Part shown: positions 25,376 through 33,673 of the stretch, one piece after another
Layout of the letters: each line of letters begins with the position of its first letter
How positions within the stretch are numbered: the stretch's first letter is position 1
DNA from: JABDIP01 sp965250245
GTDB taxonomy: Bacteria > Pseudomonadota > Alphaproteobacteria > DSM-16000 > Inquilinaceae
NCBI GenBank assembly: GCA_965250245.1
Contig: OZ252296.1
Coordinates: 3,162,001-3,226,000, forward strand
Direction of reading: 5' to 3'
Length of the DNA: 64,000 nucleotides
Position numbers and translations under genes: made by a program
The notes under the pieces: model-generated
Databases searched by the model: none
What the model was told of the DNA's origin: nothing
Seen by the model: only the letters and a program-made list of their open reading frames with translations

Positions 25376-25944
25376 CCCTTCACGTCCTCCACCGCCGTAT
25401 ACCGGCCGAGATGGAATGCCAGGGGTCGGCGGTCGTCGCCGCCGGCAAGGCGGATCACCTGCCCCACCAGGATCTTGTGGTCGCCGCCGTCATGCACGGC
25501 GTGCAGGGTGCACTCGAACACCCCAAGACAGCCCTCGATGATCGGAGCCCCGGTCTCCCAGGCGGTGCTGCCGACGCCGTCCCAACGATCGCCGCTGCCG
25601 GCGAAGCGCACCGACCAGTCGCGCTGGTCGGCGGCCAGGACATGCACGGCGAAGCATCCGGCCCGGGTGAAGGCCTCCAGATAGCGCGACCGGGCGTCGA
25701 GGCAGAACAGCACCATCGGCGGATCCAGCGACACCGATGTGAACGAATTGATGGTGATTCCGACCGGCGCGCCGTCATCGGCGAGGCTCGTCACCACCGT
25801 GACGCCGGTGACGAACTGGCCGAGCGCATCGCGGAATTCCCGCGCGGTGAAGGTCGCCTTCGGCGTCGCGGCCTTGGCCGATGGAGAGCGTGTGGGCACG
25901 GTCGTGTCCGCGTGTCTGTGGACGTCGCCTGGGAACACAGTCAT
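25372..25944 (-). CDS. Flavin reductase-like domain protein
   Basis: About 190 residues of the FMN-binding split-barrel flavin reductase family. Motifs: FRDALGQFVTGVTVVTSLADDGAPVGITINSFTSVSLDPPMVLFCLD, then AGCFAVHVLAADQ and GGDHKILVGQVIRLA. Such proteins supply reduced flavin to a partner monooxygenase or act as small oxidoreductases. No partner is adjacent. I chose the ATG at 25944 (MTVFPGDVHRHADTTV), though the family core starts about 30 residues later. The gene is convergent with ilvA, overlapping its stop by four bases. Confidence 0.88.
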   Translation of the reverse strand: MTVFPGDVHRHADTTVPTRSPSAKAATPKATFTAREFRDALGQFVTGVTVVTSLADDGAPVGITINSFTSVSLDPPMVLFCLDARSRYLEAFTRAGCFAVHVLAADQRDWSVRFAGSGDRWDGVGSTAWETGAPIIEGCLGVFECTLHAVHDGGDHKILVGQVIRLAGGDDRRPLAFHLGRYTAVEDVKG

Positions 25945-26321
25945 GGGGGCGAATACCCGGCCCGGCAAGCCCAAATCTCGGTGCGCGGAATTGCCGGCCG
26001 CGGGTGATTGGCCGGCGACCGGCGCCGTGACCCGCCGGCGGCCTATGGTCTCATTTTGATAACCGTCCTGACTGCCAGAATCGGCCAGGCCGTACCACGG
26101 CCGTGATAACGCTCCGATCACGTAAAGATTTTCTCAAGGTTAACAAAAGGTTATTGACATTTGTTTCAATGGCATGGATGTTGCCTGCAATTTGTCGCAA
26201 TTTCGATCGACCGAATGGGTGATCGAGCGTGCCGCACAGAGTGATGGTTCGCACAGACGACGCTGGAACGCTGCCGCTAACAGACCCGCTATCGAGGCCA
26301 GGGCGGCAAGGGAGCAGAAGC
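25945..26321. other. Intergenic region carrying a sigma-54 promoter
   Basis: Between the divergent flavin reductase and the Asp/Gly repeat protein gene. The right half is AT-rich and holds a GGTTAACA word (26138-26145) and the sigma-54 element at 26170-26185. No further gene was recognised. Confidence 0.6.
26170..26185 (+). promoter_or_regulatory. Sigma-54 (RpoN) promoter, -24/-12 element
   Basis: TGGCATG-GATG-TTGCC matches the consensus TGGCACG-N4-TTGCW with exact spacing (GG and GC separated as required). It lies 137 bases upstream of the start of the Asp/Gly repeat protein at 26322. Near-identical elements occur at 29403 and 30647. Confidence 0.82.
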
Positions 26322-27044
<723 letters not shown>

Positions 27045-27673
27045 TCGTCCCGCTGTCGGCCCGGTCTGGCGCGCATTGCCTCGCCGGCGCTGAACGGCTC
27101 TTTCGCGAAACGGAAATTTCCGGTCTCGCAAAGACTTCCAGTGAAGCGGACAGACTACTGAAAAGGCTCAATATGTCCGCTTCAACGATACATGGTTTCC
27201 TTTCGAGATTTGTTGGTTGCGGAACTGACTGCTTCTCGTTCTTTTACTAGAATACACCGACAGTATCTCGTAGGGTCTTCCCGAACCTCGGTCGCGGAGC
27301 CTTCGGAGTTCCGAAGACCGGGGTCCGGTACCAGGCATCGCCGGCATGGCCGCACCTGAGGACGGGGCAGGCCGTGCCGAAACGGCGCCAGCCCTCTCCA
27401 GGGCGCTCGGCGGCCGGCGGTACAGGCGCTTCGGGCATGGCGCCCCACGCTGAACGACAACAACGCGCACCAGACGCAAGAGACACCGCAATGCCAGCAC
27501 TCGATGACATGGGCACAGCATCCACGCTTTCGTTCCCCGGTCCGAAAGGGACGGCCTGGTATCCGGTGGCGGGCCGCTGACGGCACGACCATGTGGTTCG
27601 AAGCCTCACCGGTCACCCTCGTGGACACGCTCGCCTGCGTGCCCCCCGCGGCGGTACGGCCCGGAGATGCTCG
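27045..27673. other. Intergenic region downstream of the repeat protein
   Basis: About 630 bases without a supportable gene. It contains a strong inverted repeat at 27142-27184. The rest is mixed in composition; short open frames on either strand have no signal peptide, domain or ribosome site. The promoter of the LuxR-type gene should lie near its right end. Confidence 0.45.
27142..27184. repeat. Inverted repeat downstream of the Asp/Gly repeat gene
   Basis: Perfect 11-base arms (TGAAGCGGACA and TGTCCGCTTCA) flank a 21-base spacer, 97 bases after the stop codon. There is no T-run after it, so an operator or RNA-processing hairpin is as likely as a terminator. Confidence 0.55.
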
Positions 27674-28735
27674 GTGACGTCTGAGCAGCTCCATCGCCTG
27701 ATCGCCCTGTGCTACGAGGCCGCCTCGGGCCGGTCCGGCTGGTCGCGTTTCGCGGACGCCCTGGCGCGGACCCTGTCCGCAAGCGGCTGCGCGGCGGTGA
27801 TCGGGGTGGGCAGCGCCCGTGACGAAACGGTCCTGTGGGCGCACGGCACGGCCCCCCATGGATCGGGCGGCTGGCGGCCGGACGCGCCGGTCCGCGCCGC
27901 GGAACGCAAGGGCGTGGCGGCGGTGACGACGGCGGATGGCCGGTTCCTGGTCGGGACGCTCTGCGCGCGCGGCGACGTCCGCCACCAGCTGGTGGTGGTC
28001 CGGCCCGCGACCGCGGCGGCCTTCGCGGATGCCGAAACGGATCTCATCCGCGAGCTGCTGCCCCACCTGGCCCGCGCCATGCAGCTCTACCGGACGATCC
28101 GCAGCAACGAGGACATGCACGAGGCCCTGGCGGAGATCCTGGACCGCCTGCCCGAGGCGATCTTCCTGGTCGACCGAAACGGCCTGGTGCTGTCATGCAA
28201 CAGTTCAGCCCGGGAAATCGCCCGGCGCAATGACGGGCTGACCCTGATCGACGACCGCCTCAGCCTGGCGCTTCCCGGCGAGAGTGCGGCCCTGCACGCC
28301 CTGATCGACGACGCCGGCCGCGCGCAAACCGATCAGCCGGCAGGCGGCGTGACCACGATGACGGTGACAAGACCCTCGGGTGACCGGCCGCTGCCGATCG
28401 TCGTGACCCCGATCCAGTGCCGCAGCCAGTCGGATGACGGACGCTCCGCCGTGGCGGCCGTGATCACCAAGGACACCGGGCACAACGTCTCGGTGCTGGC
28501 CCCGGATCTTGGCGCCGCGTTCAATCTCACGCCGGGAGAGGCGCGCCTTGCCGGACTCATCGCTGACGGGCTGGGCCCGCAGGATGCCGCCGCCGCCCTG
28601 GGCATCACGCGCAACACCGCCCGCACCCACCTGAAACGGATCTACGCCAAGGCCGGCGTGCACAGCCAGGCCGAGCTGGTCCGGCTGCTCAGCCGCGGCT
28701 CGATCGCGCTGCGCCTCGCCGATCTGGACGACTAG
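27674..28735 (+). CDS. LuxR-type HTH transcriptional regulator
   Basis: A 353-residue regulator with a GTG start at 27674, preceded by GGAG at 7 bases. The N-terminal two-thirds looks like a PAS/GAF-type sensor (LDRLPEAIFLVDRNGLVLSCNSSAREI, about residues 155-181). The C-terminus carries a LuxR helix-turn-helix (FNLTPGEARLAGLIADGLGPQDAAAALGITRNTARTHLKRIYAKAGVHSQAELVRLL, about residues 283-339). There is no receiver or autoinducer domain. It lies between the two related Asp/Gly repeat genes and may regulate them, but no operator is evident. The ATG at 27593 would add 27 unlikely residues. Confidence 0.85.
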   Translation: MTSEQLHRLIALCYEAASGRSGWSRFADALARTLSASGCAAVIGVGSARDETVLWAHGTAPHGSGGWRPDAPVRAAERKGVAAVTTADGRFLVGTLCARGDVRHQLVVVRPATAAAFADAETDLIRELLPHLARAMQLYRTIRSNEDMHEALAEILDRLPEAIFLVDRNGLVLSCNSSAREIARRNDGLTLIDDRLSLALPGESAALHALIDDAGRAQTDQPAGGVTTMTVTRPSGDRPLPIVVTPIQCRSQSDDGRSAVAAVITKDTGHNVSVLAPDLGAAFNLTPGEARLAGLIADGLGPQDAAAALGITRNTARTHLKRIYAKAGVHSQAELVRLLSRGSIALRLADLDD

Positions 28736-29533
28736 GGCGCGCCCCGGATCACTGCTTGGGTTCGTCCCGCCCACGGCGCCGTGCCATGGCGCAGAGGATG
28801 CCGTTCGTGGCGATCGCGGCGTGTTCCGACCAGGCGATCAGGCCGCGCCCGTCATCGGCGGTCCGTTGGTCGCCCGAAATCGCGGCCGTCGCCGGCAACG
28901 CAGCGTCCGGATGGCGGTGTCCGACAGGCCTCGCGACCGTGCCTGCCCGTGCATCGCGCCGCAACTGATCGCCGACGATTGCCCCATCCATCACGCTACC
29001 GCCCCACCGGCGTTCATGCCCCTGCGCCCCTCACCTACCTTTTGCGGGGACCTGCCGCGCCGTGTCGGCCGGCACTCAGGACGGACCCACGACGCTTGGT
29101 CTTTCTACTGTAGTCATTCTTCAACCCAACGCAAATTTCTCGAATTTGGCTGCAGTCTTCTTGGTTTTTCAATGAAACGAAACTCGTTCGTATGTCGAAC
29201 AGTTTGTAATTCTGACGAGTCCTGCGGGCGATGCATCGGCTTTTGCCAGGATTCGACCGTCACGCGAATCCTGCCCGTCGCATTTCTGTAACGGCCGGTT
29301 AACAGGCTGTTTCACGCGGTTTACGGCCGACCGGCGGCCACGGCGACGGCCCATCCGGACTTTCTCCTGCAATAACAGCGGCCTGTCGCGAGCCGGGGCC
29401 ACTGGCATGGAGTTTGCCACCATGCAGAGAAAGAGATCGGCCGCCGGGTCCGCATCGGGGCGCCCGTTCGCGCTTCGCGGGGACCCGGACACCGGCGGTG
29501 GGGATGGCAGACAACCGCAAGAGGGATCACAAC
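28736..29533. other. Intergenic region with sigma-54 promoter before the second repeat protein
   Basis: About 800 bases. The left third is GC-rich with weak open frames on both strands, none convincing. 29090-29290 is AT-rich with no clear gene. A GGTTAACA word lies at 29297-29304 and the sigma-54 element at 29403-29418. Confidence 0.5.
29403..29418 (+). promoter_or_regulatory. Sigma-54 (RpoN) promoter, -24/-12 element
   Basis: TGGCATG-GAGT-TTGCC has exact consensus spacing and conserved GG and GC doublets. It lies 116 bases upstream of the secreted protein start at 29534. Confidence 0.82.
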
Positions 29534-29950
29534 ATGAAACGGACTTCCATCAAGACGGCCGGTGCCGTGGCCCTCGTTGCCACAGCGCTGATGTCGACCA
29601 CCGCCTTGGCCGGCCAGGTCCGCTCGGGCTCCGGCGAGCTTGTCACCAGCGGGTCCGGGATGACGGTCCTGAACAGTGGACCGATCTGCGACGCCCGCGC
29701 GTTGCAGGCCGGCACCTGCCTCGACCCGCGCGCCGATCAGACCGCGGTGAGCGACGCCGTGGGCCCCGGCGGAGAACCCGGTGACGGCGGCGGCGGCGAC
29801 AGCGACGACGGCGGCAGCAATGACGACGGCGGCGACAAAGACGACGGCGGCGACAGCGACGACGGCGGCGACGGCGGCGATGGTGGTGAAGGAGGCGACG
29901 GCGGCGATGGCGGCGATGGCGGGGATGGGGGCGACCCGAACGGCCGCTGA
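29534..29950 (+). CDS. Secreted Asp/Gly-rich repeat protein, paralogue of the one at 26322
   Basis: A 138-residue protein. The signal peptide (IKTAGAVALVATALMSTTALAG) is followed by QVRSGSGELVTSGSGMTVLN and ICDARALQAGTCLD, which align with the EVHSGTGAVV..., CDDF and GRCLD segments of the 26322 protein. The C-terminal half consists of GGDSDD, GGSNDD, GGDKDD and GGDGGDGG units, less acidic than in the paralogue. The ATG at 29534 (MKRTSIKTAG) follows a plausible ribosome site (AAGAGGGATCACAAC). Likely exported and possibly structural or metal-binding; the function is unknown. Confidence 0.75.
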   Translation: MKRTSIKTAGAVALVATALMSTTALAGQVRSGSGELVTSGSGMTVLNSGPICDARALQAGTCLDPRADQTAVSDAVGPGGEPGDGGGGDSDDGGSNDDGGDKDDGGDSDDGGDGGDGGEGGDGGDGGDGGDGGDPNGR

Positions 29951-30112
29951 GGCGCGCCGTAGAGAGCCGGGCGGCTTCGGCGAACGGCCGGCGTCGCGCG
30001 TATGGCCGGACGGCACAGGCGCCCCGTTGCCCGCCGTCCGGGATCGTCGCGCGGCGTCGGCCGGAGTCGGGCGGCCGCCCGGAGCGTTCGCTGAAAGGGG
30101 GTAGGTGACCGC

Positions 30113-30445
30113 ATGTCCAGGTATTGGATTTCGACCGCGATCGCCGCGGCGGTGATGCTGATCGGCGATCCGGCACTCGGCGACAAGAAACGCGACGACG
30201 GGCCCCTCTTCCCGGACGGCCTCGTGGCGCCGCTCGACGACTGCGCGCTGGCCGGCGCGGTCGGCATGGGCCCGGGCGACAGCGCCTTGCCGGCCGGCGC
30301 CGGGCCGGACGGCAGCCGGACGGCGGTGATCCTCTGGGACGAGACCCGGCCGCCGGTCACGCCGCCGCCGGGCACCGGCACCGTCCAGCAGGCCGGTGGA
30401 CGCGTCGTCGTCACCACCAGCAAGGCGGCCGGCGCCGGCTACTAG
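30113..30445 (+). CDS. Small secreted protein of unknown function
   Basis: A 110-residue protein with a signal peptide (WISTAIAAAVMLIGDPALG, cleavage near residue 23). It is followed by a polar start (DKKRDDGPLFPDGL) and a Gly/Pro/Thr-rich remainder with a single cysteine (DDCALAGAVG). No family is recognised. It lies 162 bases downstream of the 29534 protein in the same direction with AAAGGGGGTAGGTGACCGC before its start, and is probably in the same sigma-54 transcript. Confidence 0.6.
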   Translation: MSRYWISTAIAAAVMLIGDPALGDKKRDDGPLFPDGLVAPLDDCALAGAVGMGPGDSALPAGAGPDGSRTAVILWDETRPPVTPPPGTGTVQQAGGRVVVTTSKAAGAGY

Positions 30446-30832
30446 ACCGGCCCGGGCGCCAGCGAGTCCTCCGGCGGCCGACCACGCAGCGCCGGTCCTG
30501 ACCGGAACACCCTGCTCCCACCTGTCTCCCACGGTTAACAGTTCGTAAAGCCAACGATACACAGGGGCAAATCGCCGCCTGCGACAGCCCGCCCGTTGAC
30601 GCAATTCTTCCATTGATTTCAATATGTTTTGCGCCCTCCCTCACCCTGGCATGGTGATTGCAGATAAGCCTGTATCACGCACCGGCGGACCTTGGTCCCC
30701 GTCGGACACGGGTTGGTCGGGACTGCGTGTGACATGGACAACGGCCGCTCTTCCGGGCGGTCGCGGTTCGATCAGAAATAGGGTCTCAACCTCGGGGCCC
30801 AGGACCAACTGACCGAAGAGAAGGACATAGCG
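30446..30832. other. Intergenic region with sigma-54 promoter before the amyloid-like operon
   Basis: About 390 bases. It holds a GGTTAACA word at 30533-30540 and the sigma-54 element at 30647-30662, then a leader of about 170 bases to the first gene. No open frame here looks real. Confidence 0.55.
30647..30662 (+). promoter_or_regulatory. Sigma-54 (RpoN) promoter, -24/-12 element
   Basis: TGGCATG-GTGA-TTGCA is the best of the three matches to TGGCACG-N4-TTGCW, preceded by C as in the full consensus. It should drive the four-gene amyloid-like operon starting at 30833. Confidence 0.85.
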
Positions 30833-31438
30833 ATGAAGAAAGTTCTAGGAGGCGCTTCGGCACTCGCCCTGATCCTGGGCCTGTCCGCGCCCGTCATGGC
30901 TGCCGATTACACCGTGGGCGGCTCGGCCCGGCTCGACATCGACGCCACCGCCATCTCGGTGAACACCCAGGACCAGGAGGCGCTCAACGCCGTGCACGCC
31001 GGCGAGGAAGTGCTGGACGACGGCGCGCTGTATGACGCCCGCATGCTGTTCGGCAGCAACACCTTCGAGGTGCAGGACGTTGACGTGAACAACTTCAACT
31101 CCGGCATCAACGCCGCCCAGCAGGGCGCCGTCTCGATTGCCGTTTCCGCCTCCGGCGGCGGCCATGGCCACCACAAGAACGGCTGGGGCAATCGCAATGA
31201 TTGCGAGTGCGGCGCGGTTGCGCTGAACGACCTGGACCAGGAAGTCGCCAACGTGGTCGACGTCTACGAGGCCGGCATTGACGACAAGGCCACCTATGAC
31301 GGCCGGATGCATTTCGGCAGCGACACCTTCGGCGATCAGGACCTGACCGTGAACAGCTTCAACACCGGCTGGAACGCGGCGCAGCAGGGCGGCATCGCCA
31401 TCGCGGCCACCACCGGCTCCGTCGGTACGGCCCAGTAA
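30833..31438 (+). CDS. Putative secreted amyloid subunit with two long repeats (FapC-like)
   Basis: A 201-residue protein with a signal peptide (KKVLGGASALALILGLSAPVMA). The mature part has two repeats. The first runs from YDARMLFGSNTFEVQDVDV through NNFNSGINAAQQGAVSIAV (about residues 63-103). The second runs from YDGRMHFGSDTFGDQDLTV through NSFNTGWNAAQQGGIAIAA (about 153-193). A His/Gly linker (GGGHGHHKNGWGNRND) with a CEC motif lies between. Asn/Gln/Gly-rich repeats with small hydrophobics are typical of functional-amyloid subunits, and the next genes encode a C39 peptidase and related parts of a Fap-type machine. The assignment rests on architecture and context, not on direct homology. 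An AGAGAAGGA ribosome site precedes the ATG. Confidence 0.72.
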   Translation: MKKVLGGASALALILGLSAPVMAADYTVGGSARLDIDATAISVNTQDQEALNAVHAGEEVLDDGALYDARMLFGSNTFEVQDVDVNNFNSGINAAQQGAVSIAVSASGGGHGHHKNGWGNRNDCECGAVALNDLDQEVANVVDVYEAGIDDKATYDGRMHFGSDTFGDQDLTVNSFNTGWNAAQQGGIAIAATTGSVGTAQ

Positions 31439-31455
31439 CCGGTTCATCCGGGGGT

Positions 31456-31488
31456 GTTGGCCGGCGGGCATCCGCCCGCCGGCCCAAC
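31456..31488 (+). other. Strong hairpin between the two amyloid-like subunit genes
   Basis: GTTGGCCGGCGGGC, loop ATCC, then GCCCGCCGGCC-CAAC with one bulged C. It starts 18 bases after the first subunit gene and has no T-run. In an operon where the first product is likely needed in excess, such a hairpin could protect the upstream mRNA or partly stop transcription. That role is inference. Confidence 0.65.
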
Positions 31489-31536
31489 GCCGCAAGGGTC
31501 CATGCCAATAGCGAAGTCCCAGCGGGAGATCTCGCG

Positions 31537-31917
31537 ATGTCCGTGAGCAAATTTGCCAAAGCCACAGGGCTGCTGGTCGCAGCAACAGCGTTCCTGGCGG
31601 CCGCCGGCCCGGCTTCGGCCGACGAGGTGCTCGATGCCTGGTCGACCGTGTCCGACCAGGCCCTCGACACCGAACGGGGCCGCAATATCGACGATCTGGA
31701 CGATGTCACCGCCGGCACCGCGACCGCGGTCAACATCGCCGACCAGACGGTCGTGAACTACTTCAACGTGACCGGCGACGTCGCCAGCGGCGACCTGGTC
31801 AACGGGTCCCACACATTCGCCAACCAGACCATGTCGATCAACGCGTTCAACACCGGCAACAACGTGACGATGCTGAACCAGTTGTCGATCCAGTTGAACC
31901 TCTCGACGGTCGACTAG
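31537..31917 (+). CDS. Putative second secreted amyloid subunit (FapB-like)
   Basis: A 126-residue protein with a signal peptide (KFAKATGLLVAATAFLAAAGPASA). Its C-terminal half carries one copy of the repeat seen twice in the 30833 product: SHTFANQTMSINAFNTGNNVTMLNQLSIQLNLS, matching the F-x-x-Q-x-(x)-V/I-N-x-FN-T/S-G-x-N pattern. The middle part (ADQTVVNYFNVTGDVASGD) is a weaker copy. A short single-repeat partner next to a longer two-repeat protein resembles the nucleator/major-subunit pairs of Fap and curli. Function is inferred from context only. Confidence 0.65.
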   Translation: MSVSKFAKATGLLVAATAFLAAAGPASADEVLDAWSTVSDQALDTERGRNIDDLDDVTAGTATAVNIADQTVVNYFNVTGDVASGDLVNGSHTFANQTMSINAFNTGNNVTMLNQLSIQLNLSTVD

Positions 31918-31946
31918 GCCGGGACAACCGGAGTCCGGGTGCGCCC

Positions 31947-32678
31947 ATGCGTGCGACGATCAAACGACGGTCCACGAGACTGGCTGCGGCGGCGGCGGCG
32001 CTGATGGCGGCGCTTGCCGTCGGCGCGCCGGCCGATGCCGGCGAGATCCGCATCGCGGTCGGCGGCGTGCGGGCCGACGTGCCGGTCAAGAGCCTGCGGG
32101 AACGGTTGTGGGAGACCGTCGTTCAGCAGCAGCGCGACTACAGCTGCGGTGCCGCCGCGGTCGCCACGCTGCTGACCTATCACTACCGCCGCCCGACCAA
32201 TGAGGCCGAGGTGTTCGACGCGATGTTCGCGGCCGGCGACCAGGAGAAGATCACCCGCCAGGGCTTCTCGCTGCTGGACATGAAGCGCTACCTGGAGGCC
32301 GAGGGCTTCGTGGCCGACGGCTTCAACGTGACGCTCGACCAGCTCGCCACCGCGGCGATCCCGGCCATCGTCATCGTGGTGATCCGGGGCTACCGCCACT
32401 TCGTGGTGATCAAGGGCGTGACCGACGAGACCGTCCTGGTCGGCGATCCGGCGCTCGGCCTGAAGGAATACGACCGCGACGAGTTCGAGGAGATCCTGGC
32501 CAGCGACATCGTGTTCGCGGTGCGGAACTTCGTGCCGACCGGTCGTGAGCATTTCAACCTCGACGACGAGTGGGCCGCCAATCCGCCGGCGCCGTTCGGC
32601 GAGGCCGCGGATCACGGCACCCTGGGATCCTTCCTGTTGAGCCTGCCGAGCCCGGACGGGCTGATGAGGAGCCGCTAA
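31947..32678 (+). CDS. C39-type peptidase of the amyloid-like operon (FapD-like)
   Basis: A 243-residue protein with an N-terminal signal (RLAAAAAALMAALAVGAPADAG) and a C39 peptidase domain. The catalytic cysteine is in QQQRDYSCGAAAVATLL (Cys about residue 67), and the histidine in GYRHFVVIKG (about 151). The aspartate is in VLVGDPALG. In Pseudomonas, FapD is a periplasmic C39 protease needed for export of the amyloid subunits. Bacteriocin-type C39 domains sit in ABC transporters, but here the domain is free-standing and exported, as in FapD. It follows the subunit gene by 29 bases and is followed by the lipoprotein gene after two bases. Confidence 0.8.
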   Translation: MRATIKRRSTRLAAAAAALMAALAVGAPADAGEIRIAVGGVRADVPVKSLRERLWETVVQQQRDYSCGAAAVATLLTYHYRRPTNEAEVFDAMFAAGDQEKITRQGFSLLDMKRYLEAEGFVADGFNVTLDQLATAAIPAIVIVVIRGYRHFVVIKGVTDETVLVGDPALGLKEYDRDEFEEILASDIVFAVRNFVPTGREHFNLDDEWAANPPAPFGEAADHGTLGSFLLSLPSPDGLMRSR

Positions 32679-32680
32679 CC

Positions 32681-33601
32681 ATGCCTTGGTCCATGAGGAC
32701 AATCGATCGTGCGCGACGCCTGCCGGCGCGGGGTGCCGGCACCGTGGCGGCCGCCCTGATCCTGTCGTCCTGCTCGGCCGTCGGGCTGCAGGACGAGCCG
32801 GAGCTGGCCGGGCCGACAGCGCCGGCCGACCCGCCGATGGATGTCGCCGCGCCGGAGCGACCGGTCGGCGCGCCGCTGCAACTGATCCCGTCGACCGCGT
32901 TCGACTGGGTGCACGCCGCCGCCCCGCCCTCCGTGGCGGATATCAGCGGCGCCGAAGCCGCCGGGTCGGTCTGGGCCGGCCTGCCGCTGATCACCGAGCC
33001 GCTGACGCTGGCCGAGACCGCGCCGGCGGCGCCGACCGGCGGCCTGCCGCTGCTGGTCGCCGAGGGCCGGTACTACGATCCGGAGCCGACCGCCGCCGCC
33101 ACCGACGAGACGCCCTGCCTGCGGGACACCGGCCTCGACGTCGAACACGTTTCGTGCGCCGCCTGGGACGACCAGATCGCCATGGCGCCGGAGACCGTCG
33201 ACGATTCCCTGCTGGCGGAGCAGCGCGGCGGCTTCATCACCGTGAGCGGCTTCCAGATCGATTTCGGCATCCATGTGGAAACCCTGGTCAACGGCGTGAC
33301 CACGCTGACCACGGCGCTGACGCTGGACGATGTGGTCAATGGCGGGCTGGAGAACATCCAGATCGGCCAGATCACGGTCGGCAGCGGCGATGGCACGACC
33401 GACATCGTGCACAATGTCGGCCTGGGCAACGTCAACACCGTGGTCAACAACTCCCAGGACGACATCGACATCAGCACGTTGGCCACCCTGGCCATCGACG
33501 TGATCAACCTGCAGCAGCCGCAGGTCGGCAACTCCTTCGGCGCCGGCCCGCGCATGGCCCCGGAGCTGCAGCAATCGATCATCCGCGGCATCAACCGCTA
33601 G
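32681..33601 (+). CDS. Lipoprotein with amyloid-like repeat-style C-terminus (FapE-like position)
   Basis: A 306-residue protein (ATG 32681, two bases after the C39 gene). The N-terminus has a lipobox (VAAALILSSC, Cys about residue 29), so it is probably anchored in the outer membrane. The middle is Ala/Pro-rich. At about residues 165-200 DDSLLAEQRGGFITVSGFQIDFGIHVE resembles the 'LRGxF...G...SFGI' type motif I recall from FapE-associated proteins. The C-terminal third (NGGLENIQIGQITVG, NVGLGNVNTVVNNSQDDIDI) is Asn/Gly-rich and beta-like. By gene order it takes the FapE place. Homology should be tested. Confidence 0.6.
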   Translation: MPWSMRTIDRARRLPARGAGTVAAALILSSCSAVGLQDEPELAGPTAPADPPMDVAAPERPVGAPLQLIPSTAFDWVHAAAPPSVADISGAEAAGSVWAGLPLITEPLTLAETAPAAPTGGLPLLVAEGRYYDPEPTAAATDETPCLRDTGLDVEHVSCAAWDDQIAMAPETVDDSLLAEQRGGFITVSGFQIDFGIHVETLVNGVTTLTTALTLDDVVNGGLENIQIGQITVGSGDGTTDIVHNVGLGNVNTVVNNSQDDIDISTLATLAIDVINLQQPQVGNSFGAGPRMAPELQQSIIRGINR

Positions 33602-33623
33602 CACCCGCGGCATTCCCAAAGAA

Positions 33624-33647
33624 AAGAGGGGGCGAATGCCCCCTCTT
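33624..33647. terminator. Bidirectional intrinsic terminator between converging genes
   Basis: A perfect 10-base stem (AAGAGGGGGC/GCCCCCTCTT) with loop GAAT, 22 bases after the lipoprotein stop and 26 bases beyond the beta-barrel gene's stop on the other strand. The A/T ends give each strand a short T-tract. Confidence 0.85.
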
Positions 33648-33673
33648 CGCTTTCCGGTCCGGGCGACCGCGGC

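Noticed and set aside
27182..28120. Minus-strand frame of about 310 codons opposite the LuxR-type gene
   Set aside because: Covers the sensor part of the LuxR-type gene in antisense and has no family features.
28749..28994. 81-codon minus-strand frame after the LuxR-type gene
   Set aside because: No ribosome site, no domain and composition typical of random GC-rich DNA; possible but not supportable.
31496..31511. A sigma-54-like sequence on the minus strand (TGGCATGGACCCTTGC)
   Set aside because: The spacing between GG and GC is one base too long, and it would read into the upstream subunit gene.
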